Shown one piece after another: positions 51,433-59,446 of a DNA stretch of 64,000 nucleotides. The notes below the pieces were generated by a model that had not been told where the DNA came from, made no database searches, and was given only the letters and a program-made list of their open reading frames with translations. How positions within the stretch are numbered: the first letter of the stretch is position 1; the number at the start of each line of letters is the position of its first letter. Origin of the DNA: Microbacterium testaceum (GTDB lineage Bacteria > Actinomycetota > Actinomycetes > Actinomycetales > Microbacteriaceae); NCBI RefSeq assembly GCF_006539145.1, contig NZ_BJML01000004.1:62001-126000 (forward strand). The letters are read 5' to 3'. The translations under genes were made by a program, and so were the position numbers.

Positions 51433-52289
51433 GCGACACGTTCGGACAGCGCCTCAGCGCCGCCCTCGACCTGCACGGCGCCCTGTGCGTCGGCATCGAC
51501 CCCCACGCCGCGCTGCTGTCGGCGTGGGGGCTGGATGCCACCGCCGAGGGCGCGCGCGCCTTCGGGCTGCGGGTGGTCGAGGCCGCCCGCGGCCGGGTCG
51601 GCGTGGTCAAGCCCCAGGTGGCGTTCTACGAGCGCTACGGTTCGCGCGGTTTCGCCGCGCTGGAGGACGTGATGGCGGCGGCCCGCGACGCGGGACTCCT
51701 CGTGATCGCCGACGCGAAGCGGGGTGACATCGGTACGACCATGGAAGGCTATGCCCACGCGTGGCTCGAGCCCGGCGCTCCCCTCGAAGCGGATGCCGTG
51801 ACCCTGTCGCCCTACATGGGCGCCGACTCGTTGCGCGACACGCTGTCGCTCGCGGTGCACCACGGCAAGGGCGCGTTCGTGCTGACCGCGACGAGCAATC
51901 CCGAATCCCGCGCCCTGCAGAGCGCGATCGTCGACGACGCGCAGGCCGTGGGCGACCACGAGCACGTCGCCGCGCGCGTCGCGCACGATGTCAACCAGGC
52001 CAACATCGGCGCGCCCGGGGCCCTCGGCCCCGTGGGCGTCGTCGTCGGAGCCACGGTGGATCGTTCCGCCTTCGGTCTCGGAGACGTGGCCCTGGCGGGG
52101 ATGCCCATCCTCGCCCCCGGTTTCGGGGCGCAGGGAGCGGCCCCGGCCGATCTGCGCCGCCTCTTCGGCTACGTCGCCAAGGCCGTCGTGGCCAACGAGA
52201 GCCGGAGCATCCTCGCGGTCGGACCCGACCGTCTCGCCGCCCGCATCGATGAGCGCGCCGCGCTCTACCGGGAGTCCCTGCATGGCTGA
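51429..52289 (+). CDS. pyrF: Orotidine 5'-phosphate decarboxylase
   Basis: Last step of UMP synthesis. It has 286 residues of the actinobacterial type-2 form: [12 protein letters not shown] near the N-terminus and the catalytic DxKxxD-type motif in [30 protein letters not shown] binds phosphate. pyrK and pyrD are not in this operon. GTG start overlapping carB by 4 nt; the next gene starts 8 nt inside its end. Confidence 0.94.
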
Positions 52290-53187
52290 AACCCGTCGTC
52301 CACCCGAGGTCGATCGCGCCGCCGCCTCGCGCCGCGCGGTCGAGGCCCGTCGCGAGCGCGCCGCGCTCAAGCGCGACGTGTCGACCCGCGTCATCTCGCC
52401 GCAGGAGCTGCTGCGCCGGGGGCTCGCCGACCCGCTCTCCGCGGCCGGCGCGATGCGCGTGACCGAGTTCCTGACGGCGATCCCCGCGATCGGCGAGAGC
52501 AAACGCGATCGCATCCTCGCGTCGCTCTCGATCTCGCCGGTCAAGCGCCTCGGCGGGCTCGGCACGCGGCAACGGAATGCCCTGCGGGAGTACCTCGACA
52601 CGCGTTGGCCCGAGCGCGCCCCGCGCGAGGGCCGCAGTCGCCTCGTCGTGCTCGCCGGCCCGACCGCGGTGGGCAAGGGCACGGTCGCTGCGCATGTCAA
52701 GGCGAACTACCCCCAGATCCACCTCTCGGTCTCTGCCACCACTCGCGCGCCCCGCCCGGGCGAGGTCGAGGGGGAGCACTACTACTTCGTCGACGACGCC
52801 GAGTTCGACCGTCTGATCGCCGAGGGGGAGCTGTTGGAGTGGGCCGTGGTTCACAACAAGAACCGCTACGGCACTCCGCGCGCGCCCATCGAGCGTGTCC
52901 TCGCCGAGGGCGGCACGGCGCTTCTCGAGATCGACCTGCAGGGTGCCCGCCAGGTGCGCGCGGCCGATCCTTCGGCGACCCTCGTCTTCCTGCTCCCGCC
53001 GAGTTGGGACGAACTCGTCCAGCGTCTCGTCGGGCGCGGGACCGAGGATGCCGAGGAGCGCGCCCGGCGCCTGCGCACAGCCCGTGTGGAACTGGCGGCG
53101 CAGAACGAGTTCGACTACCGCGTCGTGAACGAGAACGTCGCCTCGGCCGCCGCCGAGGTCGTCGCTCTCGCCGCGGCGCAGCAGTGA
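52282..53187 (+). CDS. gmk: Fusion of mycobacterial-type integration host factor (mIHF) and guanylate kinase
   Basis: A 301-residue protein with two parts. Residues about 15-105 match mIHF, a nucleoid protein of Actinobacteria: a basic helix with RRERAALKRDV, then FLTAIPAIGESKRDRILASLSISPVKRLGGLGTRQRNALREYL-type helix-two-turn-helix sequence. Residues about 118-301 are guanylate kinase: P-loop GPTAVGKGT (126-134), SATTRAPRPGEVEGEHYYFV for GMP, and LLEIDLQGARQVR. In mycobacteria mihF and gmk are adjacent separate genes, so this looks like a fusion of neighbours. The ATG overlaps pyrF, and no internal start has a good ribosome binding site before the kinase part. Confidence 0.92.
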   Translation: MAETRRPPEVDRAAASRRAVEARRERAALKRDVSTRVISPQELLRRGLADPLSAAGAMRVTEFLTAIPAIGESKRDRILASLSISPVKRLGGLGTRQRNALREYLDTRWPERAPREGRSRLVVLAGPTAVGKGTVAAHVKANYPQIHLSVSATTRAPRPGEVEGEHYYFVDDAEFDRLIAEGELLEWAVVHNKNRYGTPRAPIERVLAEGGTALLEIDLQGARQVRAADPSATLVFLLPPSWDELVQRLVGRGTEDAEERARRLRTARVELAAQNEFDYRVVNENVASAAAEVVALAAAQQ

Positions 53188-53194
53188 GCTCCGC

Positions 53195-53283
53195 GTCTCG
53201 TCGTCGGGGGCGGGTTCTGGCGCTCGGGGCGTGACACGTACGCCCCGATGCGCCGAATACGCCTCGAACCGAGACGACGAGAC
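53195..53283. repeat. Nested inverted repeats between gmk and rpoZ
   Basis: An outer perfect 11-bp pair, GTCTCGTCGTC (53195-53205) with GACGACGAGAC (53273-53283), encloses an inner perfect 8-bp pair, CGGGGCGT (53225-53232) with ACGCCCCG (53240-53247). It begins 7 bases after the gmk stop and ends 40 bases before the rpoZ -10. A terminator, a processed RNA or a small structured RNA are possible; no T run follows. Confidence 0.6.
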
Positions 53284-53323
53284 CCACCCGACACACCTCG
53301 GCACAGGCCGGGCCGGCGTCGGC

Positions 53324-53329
53324 TAGAAT
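53324..53329 (+). promoter_or_regulatory. -10 element of rpoZ
   Basis: TAGAAT, the closest match to TATAAT noticed in this window. An ATG begins exactly six bases later (53336). Confidence 0.55.
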
Positions 53330-53335
53330 GATCAG

Positions 53336-53407
53336 ATGCTTCGGCGCCCCGAGCGCCGCATCCACCCCATCCCGCCGAACCAGGAGGTTCCCCATGGCCG
53401 GACGTGA
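53336..53407 (+). CDS. Predicted leaderless 23-codon upstream ORF overlapping rpoZ
   Basis: ATG six bases after the rpoZ -10 opens a frame of 23 codons ([23 protein letters not shown]) ending at TGA 53405-53407. The stop lies 11 bases past the rpoZ ATG (53394), so the frames overlap. It contains the rpoZ ribosome binding site AGGAGG. If translated from a leaderless mRNA it could couple to or gate rpoZ translation. It has five Arg and four Pro residues near its start; no function beyond regulation is proposed. Confidence 0.4.
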   Translation: MLRRPERRIHPIPPNQEVPHGRT

Positions 53408-53648
53408 CAAGGGCATCATCGACCCGCCCATCGACGCTCTGCTCGACAAGGTCGACTCGAAGTATCAGCTCGTCATCTACGCGTCCAAGCGCGCGCGTCA
53501 GATCAACGACTACTACTCCGACCTGCACGAGGGAAACCTCTTCGACAACGTGGGACCGCTGGTCGACTCCACCGTCGAAGACAAGCCCCTCACGATCGCG
53601 CTGCACGAGATCCACGAAGACAAGCTGCGTCTGCGCGCAGCGGAGTAA
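53394..53648 (+). CDS. rpoZ: DNA-directed RNA polymerase omega subunit
   Basis: Small subunit that chaperones the beta' subunit into RNA polymerase. It has 84 residues. [35 protein letters not shown] is the omega signature (the YALVxxxAKRARQI region), with an acidic/hydrophobic C-terminus. A strong AGGAGG lies seven bases before the ATG. In mycobacteria it is followed by coaBC; here metK follows directly. Confidence 0.95.
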   Translation: MAGRDKGIIDPPIDALLDKVDSKYQLVIYASKRARQINDYYSDLHEGNLFDNVGPLVDSTVEDKPLTIALHEIHEDKLRLRAAE

Positions 53649-53691
53649 TCCACAGCCTGCACACTCTCGTGATCTGTTCACAGATGTGACG

Positions 53692-53724
53692 ATGCCCCGG
53701 GCGGCTCTGCGCCACCCGGGGCAT
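53692..53724 (+). terminator. Hairpin terminator of rpoZ, sharing bases with the metK promoter
   Basis: ATGCCCCGGG (53692-53701) pairs perfectly with CCCGGGGCAT (53715-53724) across 13 bases. The last bases are also part of CATACT (53722-53727), the best -10 candidate for metK. Only a short T run (TT) follows. Confidence 0.6.
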
Positions 53725-53727
53725 ACT
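53722..53727 (+). promoter_or_regulatory. -10 element of metK
   Basis: CATACT; transcription would begin near 53734. This excludes the in-frame GTG at 53729 as the start and leaves a leader of about 30 nt with CCGGAG at 53754-53759. No SAM riboswitch fits. Confidence 0.4.
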
Positions 53728-53764
53728 TGTGCCCATCCCCGCCCCACACTTCTCCGGAGTCGTT

Positions 53765-54958
53765 TTGACCGACCTGCGCCTGTTCACGTCCGAGTCCGTC
53801 ACCGAGGGTCACCCCGACAAGATCTGCGACCAGATCTCCGACAGCATCCTCGACGCCATCCTCACCGAGGACCCCACCGGTCGCGTGGCCGTCGAGACCC
53901 TCGTCACCACGGGGCTCGTGCACGTCGCGGGAGAGGTGTCGACCAGCGCCTACGTCGAGATCCCCGCGATCGTGCGCGATGTGGTCAACCGCATCGGGTA
54001 CACCTCGAGCGACACCGGCTTCGACGGTGAATCGTGCGGCGTCTCGGTGTCGATCGGGGCGCAGTCCTCCGATATCGCCGCGGGCGTCAACAAGGCGTTC
54101 GAGCAGCGTGAGCGCGGCTCCGTCGATCCGCGCGACCTCCAGGGGGCCGGCGACCAGGGCATCATGTTCGGGTTCGCCACCAACGAGACGCCCCAGCTCA
54201 TGCCCATGGCCGCCTGGACCGCCCACCGGATCGCGGAGCGTCTGGCATCCGTGCGCAAAGACGGGTCGCTGCCGTTCCTCCGCCCCGACGGCAAGACGCA
54301 GGTGACCCTCGGCTACGACGGCCTCGTGCCGCGCACGGTGGACTCCGTCGTGCTGTCGACGCAGCACCACCCCGACATCTCTCAAGAAGATCTGCGCGCC
54401 GAGGTGCAGGCCGCCGTCATCGACCCGGTGCTGGCCGAGACGGGCCTCGAGCTGCCCGACGTGAAGTACTACATCAACCCCGCCGGTCCGTTCGTCATCG
54501 GCGGGCCGAAGGGAGACGCGGGTCTCACGGGTCGCAAGATCATCATCGACACCTACGGCGGCGCCTCACGTCACGGCGGCGGCGCCTTCAGCGGCAAGGA
54601 CCCGTCGAAGGTCGACCGTTCGGCCGCGTACGCCATGCGCTGGGTCGCGAAGAACGCGGTCGCCGCGGGCCTCGCCGACCGTCTCGAGGTGCAGATCGCC
54701 TACGCGATCGGCAAGGCCAACCCCGTGGGGCTGTACGTGGAGTCGTTCGGCACCGGTCACGTGGCCGACGAGGCCATCGTGCGCGCGATCCGCGAGGTCT
54801 TCGATCTGCGTCCCGCCGCGATCGTCGACCAGCTCGACCTGCTGCGCCCGATCTACGCCCAGACCGCGACGTACGGCCACTTCGGCCGTGAGCTGCCCGA
54901 CTTCACGTGGGAGCGCACCGACCGCGTCGACGAGCTGCGTACCGCCGCCGGACTCTGA
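53765..54958 (+). CDS. metK: S-adenosylmethionine synthase
   Basis: Makes S-adenosylmethionine from methionine and ATP. It has 397 residues: [25 protein letters not shown] at the N-terminus (ATP-binding His and Mg-binding Asp), [16 protein letters not shown] signature ([16 protein letters not shown]), and the P-loop-like [23 protein letters not shown]. The TTG at 53765 is chosen because it has a properly spaced CCGGAG site and begins the conserved sequence ([10 protein letters not shown]); TTG is rare in this window. Confidence 0.95.
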   Translation: MTDLRLFTSESVTEGHPDKICDQISDSILDAILTEDPTGRVAVETLVTTGLVHVAGEVSTSAYVEIPAIVRDVVNRIGYTSSDTGFDGESCGVSVSIGAQSSDIAAGVNKAFEQRERGSVDPRDLQGAGDQGIMFGFATNETPQLMPMAAWTAHRIAERLASVRKDGSLPFLRPDGKTQVTLGYDGLVPRTVDSVVLSTQHHPDISQEDLRAEVQAAVIDPVLAETGLELPDVKYYINPAGPFVIGGPKGDAGLTGRKIIIDTYGGASRHGGGAFSGKDPSKVDRSAAYAMRWVAKNAVAAGLADRLEVQIAYAIGKANPVGLYVESFGTGHVADEAIVRAIREVFDLRPAAIVDQLDLLRPIYAQTATYGHFGRELPDFTWERTDRVDELRTAAGL

Positions 54959-55019
54959 GAGTGCGTGGGGGAGTACGCCCCGGCACCGACGACCGCCGCC
55001 GCACCCGGGAAGTGAGCTC

Positions 55020-57002
55020 ATGAGCGAGCGTCGCGTGGCGCGCGTGCAACTCGAATCGCCCGTCCCGCAGCTCGACCGGCTGTTCGACTACGCCGTCCCG
55101 CACCCGCTGGTCGCCGATATCGCCCCGGGGGTCCGGGTGAAGGTGCCCCTTCGCTCGGCCGGTCGCATGATGGACGCCTTCGTCATCGAGGTCGTCGCCG
55201 ACGACGGCTCGGAGCGACCGCTCTCGTCGGTCGAGGCGGTCGTGTCGCCGATGCCCGTCCTGCCCGAGCGCCTGTACACACTGGCGCGGCGTGTAGCCGA
55301 TCGCGCAGCAGGATCGATCAGCGACATCCTGCGTCTCGCGGTGCCCAAACGCATGGTCCGCGCCGAGAAGGCCTGGGCCGCAGCCCCCGCGCCCACCGCC
55401 CCCGAGGTCGTTCCCGCCGCACACGAACGCGCCGTCGCGCTCCTCGCCCCCTACGCGGGGCTCGCCGCCGCCCTCGACGCCGGCGAGAGGATCGCGATCG
55501 ACGCCCCTCCGCACCCGCACGCGGAGCTGCCGCGCGGGGCGTGGGCGGATCTCCTCGCCGCCGCCGCCGTGCAGACGCTCGCCCGGGGGCGCAGTGCCGT
55601 GCTCGTCGTCCCCGACTATCGTGATCAAGCTCAGCTCCTGGCGGCGCTGGGCGAGATCGTGAGTGCGGATGCCATCGTGCGCGACGACTCCGACCAGTCC
55701 GGGCCCGCGCGTTACGCGCAGTACCTCCGTACCCTCGCGCCCGTGCCCTGCATCGTCGTCGGCCGTCGCTCAGCGGTCTACGCCCCCGCTCACGACACCG
55801 GTCTCGTCGCGGTCTGGGACGACGGGGACACGCTCCTGTCCGAACCCCTCGCCCCCGGAGTGCACGCGCGCGACGCGGCCCTGGTGCGTCAGGAGATCGA
55901 GGGTTCGGCGCTGCTCTTTGCCGGCCACACCCGGACCACCGACGTGCAGCGCCTCGTCGAGGTCGGCTACGTCCGGGAGATCCCCCAGACGCGGCGCCCG
56001 AGCCCGCGCGTGGTCCTCAGCGCCACGCGCGAAGGCGAGCAGCGGCAGTCGAGGGTGCCGTCGTCGGCATTCGCCGCCGCACGAGAGGCTCTGCAGCACG
56101 GTCCGGTGCTCGTGCAGGTCGCCCGTCCCGGCTATGCCCCCTCCCTCGTCTGCGCTGACTGCCGCCGCCCCGCGCGCTGCCCGCACTGCGCCGGCCCCCT
56201 GCGCGCGGCTCGTCCCGGAGCGACGCCGGTTTGCGCCTGGTGCGGCCGCAGCGCCCACGCCTGGGCGTGCGGACACTGCGGCTCGACGAAACTGCGCATG
56301 GCGTCGTCGGGCAGCGAGCGCACCGCCGACGAGCTCGGCCGCGCCTTCCCGAACACCCGGGTGATCGTCGCCGACGGCGCCCACCCCGTCACCGAGGTCG
56401 ACGCCGCCCCCGCCCTCGTCATCGCCACGCGCGGCGCCGAACCCCTCGCCCGGGGCGGCTATCGTGCCGTGATCCTGCTCGACGGCGACCGCATGCTGCA
56501 GAACGAGGCCCTGCGCATCGGCGAGCACTGCCTCCGGTGGTGGTCGAACGCCGCCGCTCTGGCCGCTCCGGGAGCCCCCGTGCACCTCGTCGGAGTCGCC
56601 GGCCCCGTCGCACGAGCCCTCGCCACCTGGACGCAGTCCGCCTATGCTCGCGCCGAACTCATCGATCGCGCGCCGCTGCGCATGCCCCCGGCGGTGCGGG
56701 TCGCGAGCGTCGACGGACACGCCCGGAGCGTCGACGTGCTGCTGGAATCCCTGCGGGAGAGCGTCCCCGACCTCGACGCCCTCGCGGTCCTGGGTCCGGT
56801 CGACACGTCCACCGACCCCCATTCCTCCTCGTCGCGCGCCCTGGTGCGCTTCGACTACGCACACGGCCGGGCGGTGGCAGAGGCACTGCGGGCAGGTGTC
56901 ATCACCGATGCCCTGCGCGCTCGTAAGTCGCGCAAAGATCGCGGCCCCCAACCGCGCAGTACGCTCAGAGTCCGCCTCGACATCCCCGAGCCCGACCTCT
57001 GA
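55020..57002 (+). CDS. priA: PriA-like primosomal protein with degenerate helicase motifs
   Basis: A 660-residue PriA homologue for replication restart. The N-terminal 3'-DNA-binding domain is present (RVARVQLESPVPQLDRLFDYAVP...GVRVKVPL). The expected Walker A is missing: the region reads WADLLAAAAVQTLARGRSAVLVVPDYRDQAQLL. The DEAH box is replaced by VAVWDDGDTLL. Eight zinc-binding Cys remain (CADCRRPARCPHC near residue 378, then CAWC and CGHC). Actinobacterial PriA proteins are known to be degenerate in this way, so it is probably a structural primosome factor without ATPase. ATG with GGGAAG upstream. Confidence 0.88.
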   Translation: MSERRVARVQLESPVPQLDRLFDYAVPHPLVADIAPGVRVKVPLRSAGRMMDAFVIEVVADDGSERPLSSVEAVVSPMPVLPERLYTLARRVADRAAGSISDILRLAVPKRMVRAEKAWAAAPAPTAPEVVPAAHERAVALLAPYAGLAAALDAGERIAIDAPPHPHAELPRGAWADLLAAAAVQTLARGRSAVLVVPDYRDQAQLLAALGEIVSADAIVRDDSDQSGPARYAQYLRTLAPVPCIVVGRRSAVYAPAHDTGLVAVWDDGDTLLSEPLAPGVHARDAALVRQEIEGSALLFAGHTRTTDVQRLVEVGYVREIPQTRRPSPRVVLSATREGEQRQSRVPSSAFAAAREALQHGPVLVQVARPGYAPSLVCADCRRPARCPHCAGPLRAARPGATPVCAWCGRSAHAWACGHCGSTKLRMASSGSERTADELGRAFPNTRVIVADGAHPVTEVDAAPALVIATRGAEPLARGGYRAVILLDGDRMLQNEALRIGEHCLRWWSNAAALAAPGAPVHLVGVAGPVARALATWTQSAYARAELIDRAPLRMPPAVRVASVDGHARSVDVLLESLRESVPDLDALAVLGPVDTSTDPHSSSSRALVRFDYAHGRAVAEALRAGVITDALRARKSRKDRGPQPRSTLRVRLDIPEPDL

Positions 57003-57049
57003 GCGCCGTGCCACCCCGTCCGTCCGCTCCCGAGAGTCTGAGGAGACCC

Positions 57050-57967
57050 ATGCGCCTCGTCTTCGCCGGCACCCCCGCCGTCGCCGTCCCCTCTCTGCGT
57101 GCCCTGGCATCCGGCACACACGAGATCGCGGCCGTCGTCACCCGCAGCGACGCTCCGCTCGGACGCAAGCGCGTTCTCACCCCCTCGCCGGTCGCGCGGG
57201 CCGCCGAAGAACTCGACATCCCGCTCATCAAGGCCGACCGGCTCGACGCCGAGGTCACCTCCCGGATCGCGGCCCTCGAGCCGGAGCTCGGTGTGATCGT
57301 GGCCTACGGCGGTCTCGTCCGTGAGCCGCTGCTCTCGACGCCCGCGCACGGGTGGATCAACCTGCATTTCTCCCTGCTCCCGCGCTGGCGCGGCGCTGCC
57401 CCCGTGCAGCGCGCACTCATGGCCGGCGACGCGGTCACGGGAGCGAGCGTCTTTCAGCTGGTCGCCGCGCTCGACGCCGGAGACGTGTTCGCCGAGGAGC
57501 GCTACGACATCCCCGCCGGGGCGACCTCGGCCGATCTGCTCGACGCCCTCGCCGAGATCGGCGCTCCGCTTCTCGCGCGCGTCGTCGACGGCATCGCCGA
57601 CGGCACCGCAGTCGCCGCTCCGCAGCAGGGCGAACCCACCCTCGCCCCCAAGCTCACGCTCGACGACGGCGCCCTCGATCTGACCCGGGATGCCGAGAGC
57701 CTCCTGCACCAGATCGCCGGGGTCACCCCCGAGCCCGGCGCGCACACCACGCTCGACGGCGCCCGGTTGAAGGTGCTGCGCGCCGCCCCCGCGGACGCTC
57801 CGCCGCTCCCGCCCGGCCGAGTCACGGCGTCCGCAAAAGACGTGCTCGTGGGCACGGGAACCACGCCCCTGCGGCTCGAGACGGTCCAGCCGGCCGGCAA
57901 GGGCGCGATGCCGGCCGGCGACTGGTTCCGCGGCCTGCGGTCGAGCGAGCCGGTGCTGGGCGCATGA
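57050..57967 (+). CDS. fmt: Methionyl-tRNA formyltransferase
   Basis: Formylates initiator Met-tRNA using 10-formyl-THF. It has 305 residues. MRLVFAGTPAVAVPSLRAL begins the transferase domain; INLHFSLLPRWRGAAPVQRAL holds the catalytic Asn and His, and SVFQLVAALDAGDVF the Asp. LAPKLTLDDGALDL begins the C-terminal OB-like domain. AGGAG five bases upstream. rsmB overlaps its stop by 4 nt. Confidence 0.96.
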   Translation: MRLVFAGTPAVAVPSLRALASGTHEIAAVVTRSDAPLGRKRVLTPSPVARAAEELDIPLIKADRLDAEVTSRIAALEPELGVIVAYGGLVREPLLSTPAHGWINLHFSLLPRWRGAAPVQRALMAGDAVTGASVFQLVAALDAGDVFAEERYDIPAGATSADLLDALAEIGAPLLARVVDGIADGTAVAAPQQGEPTLAPKLTLDDGALDLTRDAESLLHQIAGVTPEPGAHTTLDGARLKVLRAAPADAPPLPPGRVTASAKDVLVGTGTTPLRLETVQPAGKGAMPAGDWFRGLRSSEPVLGA

Positions 57968-59334
57968 ACGTGCAGGGAGCACGTGCCGTCGCCTTCGACG
58001 TGTTGCGGGCGGTGTCGGAGGACGAGGCCTACGCCAATCTCCTCCTGCCGCACGCCATCGCGCGACAGCGGCTGGATGCCAAGGACGCGGGGCTCGCGAC
58101 CGAGTTGACGTACGGCACTCTTCGTCGCCGCGGCACATACGACGCGATCATCGCGACCGCGGCCGACCGCTCGATCGACCGGATCGATCCCGCCGTGCTC
58201 GACGCCGTGCGCCTCGGCGTGCACCAGTTGCTGTCGACCCGCGTGGCGTCCCACGCCGCCGTGAACGAGTCCGTCGAGCTCGCTCGTCGCCACGGCGGCG
58301 GGAAGGGTGCTGCGGGCTTCGCGAACGCGGTGCTGCGTCGCGTCTCGCGCGACAACCCCGGCGAGTGGATGCAGCGCATCGCCACCGGCGCCCGCAGCGA
58401 CGACGAGCGCATCGGGCTGACCACCTCGCACCCCGTGTGGATCGTGCGGGCGCTGCGTCGTGCCCTGACCGCCGAGGGCCGCGCCGACGAACTCGAGGGG
58501 CTGCTCGAGGCCGATAACGTCGCCCCGCGCGTCGCGATGATCGCCCTCCCGGGCCTCGCCGAGGTACCCGAAGACGCCACAGCGGCGAGATTCGCTCCGA
58601 CCGCTTTCACCACGCGCGGGGGAGACCCCGAGGGTCTCATCCGTTCGTCGCAGGGTCGTATCCGTGTGCAGGACGAGGGCTCTCAGCTCGCGGCCCTCGC
58701 CCTCAGCCGCGCCCTACCGGTGCGAGAGGACGAGCGCTGGCTCGACCTGTGCGCGGGCCCGGGGGGCAAGACCGCGCTGCTCGCGGCCGAAGCCCTCGCG
58801 CACGGCGCACACCTCGACGCCAACGAGATCTCCCCGGCCCGGGCGGGGTTGGTGCGCCAGGCCGTGGCATCCGTTCCCCTCGACGTCGACGTCAGCGAAG
58901 AGGACGGGCGCGAGCGCGCGGCCCGAATGCCGGGGAGGTACGACCGCGTCCTCGTCGACGCCCCGTGCACGGGGATCGGCGCGCTGCGTCGCCGCCCCGA
59001 GGCCCGGTGGCGGAAGACCCCGGCCGATGTGCCCGACCTCACCGCCCTGCAGCAGGAACTCGTGCTCGCCGCGTTCGAGGCGCTGAAGCCCGGCGGAGTG
59101 GTCGCCTACGTCACCTGCTCCCCGCACCTGGCCGAGACGTCGGGCGTTCTGGCCGAAGTCAAGCGTGCGTTGGGCGACGCCGCCGAAGAGCTCGACGCCC
59201 GCGCCGTCGTCCGCGAGATCGCGCGCGACGAGATCGATCTGCCCGATCAGGCCGACGGATCGTTGCGTGCGCAGCTGTGGCCCCACCGGCACGGGACCGA
59301 CGCGATGTCGATCGCTCTGCTCCGCAAGCGCTGA
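57964..59334 (+). CDS. rsmB: 16S rRNA cytosine-5 methyltransferase, RsmB type
   Basis: Methylates cytosine in 16S rRNA (C967 in E. coli). It has 456 residues: an N-terminal NusB-like domain (ARAVAFDVLRAVSEDEAYANLLL...) and a C-terminal SAM-dependent domain with WLDLCAGPGGKTALLA (SAM motif I). The two cysteines of the m5C mechanism are in LVDAPCTGIGALRRRPEARWR and AYVTCSPHLAE. ATG overlapping fmt (ATGA). Confidence 0.93.
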   Translation: MNVQGARAVAFDVLRAVSEDEAYANLLLPHAIARQRLDAKDAGLATELTYGTLRRRGTYDAIIATAADRSIDRIDPAVLDAVRLGVHQLLSTRVASHAAVNESVELARRHGGGKGAAGFANAVLRRVSRDNPGEWMQRIATGARSDDERIGLTTSHPVWIVRALRRALTAEGRADELEGLLEADNVAPRVAMIALPGLAEVPEDATAARFAPTAFTTRGGDPEGLIRSSQGRIRVQDEGSQLAALALSRALPVREDERWLDLCAGPGGKTALLAAEALAHGAHLDANEISPARAGLVRQAVASVPLDVDVSEEDGRERAARMPGRYDRVLVDAPCTGIGALRRRPEARWRKTPADVPDLTALQQELVLAAFEALKPGGVVAYVTCSPHLAETSGVLAEVKRALGDAAEELDARAVVREIARDEIDLPDQADGSLRAQLWPHRHGTDAMSIALLRKR

Positions 59335-59434
59335 GGCCGAGTCTCCGCCCGCGCGGTCGCCGCGATTCTTCGCGCCACCGCCGGAAGGGGCAGACCTCTC
59401 CGACGCGCGACGCGAGGGCGACGACCCGCACGCC

Positions 59435-59440
59435 CATAAT
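59435..59440 (+). promoter_or_regulatory. -10 element for leaderless rpe
   Basis: CATAAT, six bases before the GTG of rpe. Confidence 0.5.
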
Positions 59441-59446
59441 GGTCGG

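Noticed and set aside
53668..53685. CRP/GlxR-type site (GTGA...TCAC) upstream of metK
   Set aside because: The half-sites are five rather than six bases apart, so it does not fit the usual consensus; kept only as a small palindrome.
53729..53764. metK start at GTG 53729
   Set aside because: The extra 12 residues are not conserved and the codon would be upstream of the likely transcription start; TTG 53765 has a ribosome binding site.
53649..53764. SAM riboswitch in front of metK
   Set aside because: The leader after the likely transcription start is only about 30 nt, and no SAM-I or SAM-II-like conserved core is visible.
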